Origin: Deltaproteobacteria bacterium
GTDB lineage: Bacteria > Desulfobacterota > Binatia > UBA9968
DNA length: 8,004 bases
Assembly (NCBI GenBank): GCA_016183145.1
Contig: JACPFE010000025.1
Location: forward strand, 1 to 8,004
Reading direction: 5' to 3'
Positions 6,752-8,004 of this stretch are shown piece by piece. The translations under genes and the position numbers were made by a program. Within the stretch, counting starts at the first letter, position 1. Each line of letters opens with the position of its first letter. The notes beneath the pieces are model-generated. The model saw nothing but the letters and a program-made list of their open reading frames with translations. It did no database searches and was not told where the DNA came from.

Positions 6752-7036
6752 GTGAGTCAATACTACGTTTACATTATGACGAACAAATCACGCACGCTTT
6801 ACACAGGTGTGACAAACAATTTAGAGCGACGGGTGTATGAGCACAAGCAAAAGCTCATTCCCGGTTTCACTTCCAAGTACAACACATCAAGGCTTGTTTA
6901 TTTTGAAGCGACTGAAGATATCAGAGCTGCGATCGAGCGGGAAAAGCAAATCAAAGGATGGTTACGGAGCAAAAAAGTAGCACTAATCGAATCGGTCAAT
7001 CCGACGTGGGCGGATTTGAGCGCTGGCTGGTTATGA
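6752..7036 (+). CDS. Small GIY-YIG nuclease domain protein
   Basis: Stand-alone GIY-YIG endonuclease domain of about 94 residues (UPF0213/YhbQ-like size). Visible are YYVYI at the N-terminus (GIY strand), TLYTGVTNN (YIG strand), the conserved arginines in LERRVYEHK, FTSKYNTSRLVYFE, and the likely metal-binding glutamate E64 in AAIEREKQIKGWLR. The tail NPTWADLSAGW is typical of this subgroup. I prefer GTG 6752 because the conserved fold begins directly after it; GTG 6722, 2 bp past the palindrome, would add 10 unconserved residues. No ribosome-binding site is seen. It is visibly more AT-rich than the biotin genes around it. Relatives are proposed to act on DNA, but a role here is unknown; mobility of the flanking repeats is one possibility. 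Confidence 0.88.
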   Translation: MSQYYVYIMTNKSRTLYTGVTNNLERRVYEHKQKLIPGFTSKYNTSRLVYFEATEDIRAAIEREKQIKGWLRSKKVALIESVNPTWADLSAGWL

Positions 7037-7063
7037 TGATATAGAGGCGCGTCGAGCGAGGCT

Positions 7064-7091
7064 GAGATTCTTCGCTCCGCTCAGAATGACA
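7064..7091. repeat. Half copy of the palindromic repeat after the GIY-YIG gene
   Basis: GAGATTCTTCGCTCCGCTC followed by AGAATGACA matches the right arm of the 6649-6720 palindrome and is complementary to the left arm of that copy. Just before it, GAGCGA at 7054-7059 can pair with TCGCTC at 7072-7077, so a smaller hairpin is still possible. It lies 35 bp before the bioD ATG. Confidence 0.8.
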
Positions 7092-7126
7092 GATAGGGTC
7101 CTGGGCAATAGAATTAATTGGTTTCA

Positions 7127-7843
7127 ATGGGTACTGTCATATTCATCACCGGCGTGGACACCGGCGTCGGCAAGACTTTTGTCGCCTGCGGTCTCGCCTC
7201 GCTTCTGCGGGACTTGGGCTATCGCGTGGGGGTGATGAAGCCTGCGGAAGCCGGATGCGCGGAACGAGACGGCGAACTCTTTCCCGAGGACGCCGTTCGC
7301 TTGAAAGAGGCGTCGGGCTGTCAAGAGCCGATCGAAAACATTTGTCCCTACCGGTTGTCTGAACCGCTGGCGCCGAGCATCGCCGCCGAAAGAGCCGGCG
7401 TAAAGATCGATATCGATCACTTGCTCGCGGTTTACAACGAAATCAGCGCGCAGCACGATATGACGTTAGTCGAAGGCGCCGGCGGTCTGATGGTGCCGCT
7501 GTTGCCGAGCTATACCTATGCTGATTTAGCGAAAGTTCTCAAGCTTCCATTGATTGTCGTCGCGGCGAACCGGCTCGGTGCGATCAACCACCTGGTGCTC
7601 ACGCTAGAACACGCGAGCTGCAAGGGGCTGCGGGTGCTGGGTTATGTGCTGAATCACATCGAAAGCCCGCTGTCACTGGCTGCGGAGACCAACCGCGAGG
7701 TTTTAGCAAACCTGACGGCTGCTCCTTGTCTAGCAGAACTCCCGTTTCTCGAAAACATGGAAGCAAAGAAGGAGTTGCCGCCGGATTGGTTTAAAGAGCG
7801 ACTTGAGTTTAGTTTCATCGAATCGGTATTGAACCGGCGTTAA
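7127..7843 (+). CDS. bioD: ATP-dependent dethiobiotin synthetase
   Basis: Closes the ureido ring: carboxylates 7,8-diaminononanoate with CO2 and ATP to give dethiobiotin, in the cytoplasm. The 238-residue protein has the P-loop GVDTGVGKT (residues 9-17, a one-residue variant of GTDTGVGKT), the substrate lysine K38 in VMKPAEAGC, CPYRLSEPLAPSIAAE, the acidic E116 in VEGAGGLMVPL, and the nucleotide-base region VAANRLGAINHLVLTLEHA with GYVLNH. ATG 7127 is chosen because homologues start one or two residues before the first strand; the in-frame TTG at 7118 would add three residues. No ribosome-binding site is seen. It completes the set with bioF and bioA, but the GIY-YIG unit separates it from bioA by 492 bp, so transcription must pass through that unit or start anew. 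It appears intact. Confidence 0.95.
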   Translation: MGTVIFITGVDTGVGKTFVACGLASLLRDLGYRVGVMKPAEAGCAERDGELFPEDAVRLKEASGCQEPIENICPYRLSEPLAPSIAAERAGVKIDIDHLLAVYNEISAQHDMTLVEGAGGLMVPLLPSYTYADLAKVLKLPLIVVAANRLGAINHLVLTLEHASCKGLRVLGYVLNHIESPLSLAAETNREVLANLTAAPCLAELPFLENMEAKKELPPDWFKERLEFSFIESVLNRR

Positions 7844-7905
7844 GATCCCCTACCTGAAAAATCCGCTATTTCATCCTCGGCCATCTGCAAACAAGCTGGT
7901 AGAAT

Positions 7906-8004
7906 TCACTCTTTGAAGCCTCTCAGCACTGCGTCGTGGAGAAGCTTAAGAGGGATTTTCTTTTCCTCCGCGACGCGCTTCAAGTCGTCGTATTCGGGCG
8001 TGGC
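7906..8004 (-). CDS. larC: C-terminal tail of a LarC-like nickel insertion protein, partial
   Basis: On the minus strand the last 99 bases read ATPEYDDLKRVAEEKKIP then LKLLHDAVLRGFKE and stop (TGA, complement of 7906-7908). The pattern PEY-D-KR-AEE--IPL is the usual end of LarC (formerly TIGR00299/UPF0272), which inserts nickel into the pincer cofactor of lactate racemase-type enzymes. Only 32 residues are inside the window; the rest lies to the right. The gene converges on bioD, with 62 bp between the two stops, and I see no clear terminator hairpin in that gap. The assignment rests on a short motif from memory, so it is moderate. Confidence 0.6.
   Translation of the reverse strand, partial: ATPEYDDLKRVAEEKKIPLKLLHDAVLRGFKE

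Larger units (their letters stand above)
6649..7091 (+). mobile_element. Putative GIY-YIG cassette bounded by palindromic repeats
   Basis: A GIY-YIG nuclease gene lies between a complete palindrome (6649-6720) and a half palindrome (7064-7091). The outer edges TGTCATTCTGAG and CTCAGAATGACA are exact inverted repeats of 12 bp. The unit occupies nearly the entire gap between bioA and bioD. That it moves as a unit is inference from the layout; no duplication of target bases is visible. Confidence 0.5.

Noticed and set aside
7844..7905. Shared terminator between bioD and the convergent gene
   Set aside because: I found no stem of useful length followed by T or preceded by A runs in this 62-bp gap.

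Overview
The window looks like a piece of an uncultured, moderately GC-rich bacterium, probably metagenome-derived. The biotin proteins and the style of the repeats recall Deltaproteobacteria-like or NC10/Binatota-like lineages. That placement is a guess from protein style; there is no rRNA or marker gene here to test it.

Left part (1-2926) is a surface-polysaccharide or lipid-type cluster on the + strand. It starts with the 3' portion of an NAD-dependent sugar epimerase that is broken near its end by an imperfect 50-bp tandem duplication with a frameshift. Next comes a 200-bp block of degenerate GAATT/CGGATT-type repeats. A monotopic phosphoglycosyl transferase (initial sugar transferase) follows, overlapping by 4 bp (ATGA) a FAD-dependent oxidoreductase of the geranylgeranyl-reductase type.

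Right part (2943-7843) is a biotin-ring operon in the order bioF, bioA, bioD, all +, which would convert pimeloyl thioester to dethiobiotin. It is split twice by small cassettes that are unrelated to each other. Between bioF and bioA lies a complete REP-associated tyrosine (Y1/HUH) transposase element, 4263-5287, with 30-bp inverted ends (26/30 identical). Between bioA and bioD lies a GIY-YIG nuclease gene bracketed by a 72-bp palindrome and a half copy of the same palindrome. A solo 58-bp copy of the left end of the Y1 element lies just upstream of bioF, so bioF sits between two direct copies of that end.

The right end of the Y1 element overlaps the start of bioA: the terminal repeat supplies the only usable ATG of bioA and its first five codons, and this ATG overlaps the transposase stop codon. 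bioA itself has an in-frame TAA at codon 238, before the PLP lysine, so as written it is interrupted. The window ends with the C-terminal tail of a convergent minus-strand gene that looks like larC.

Taken together, the region is an essential-vitamin operon colonised by at least two kinds of inverted-repeat nuclease element, both in the orientation of the operon, plus a third unrelated repeat family upstream.
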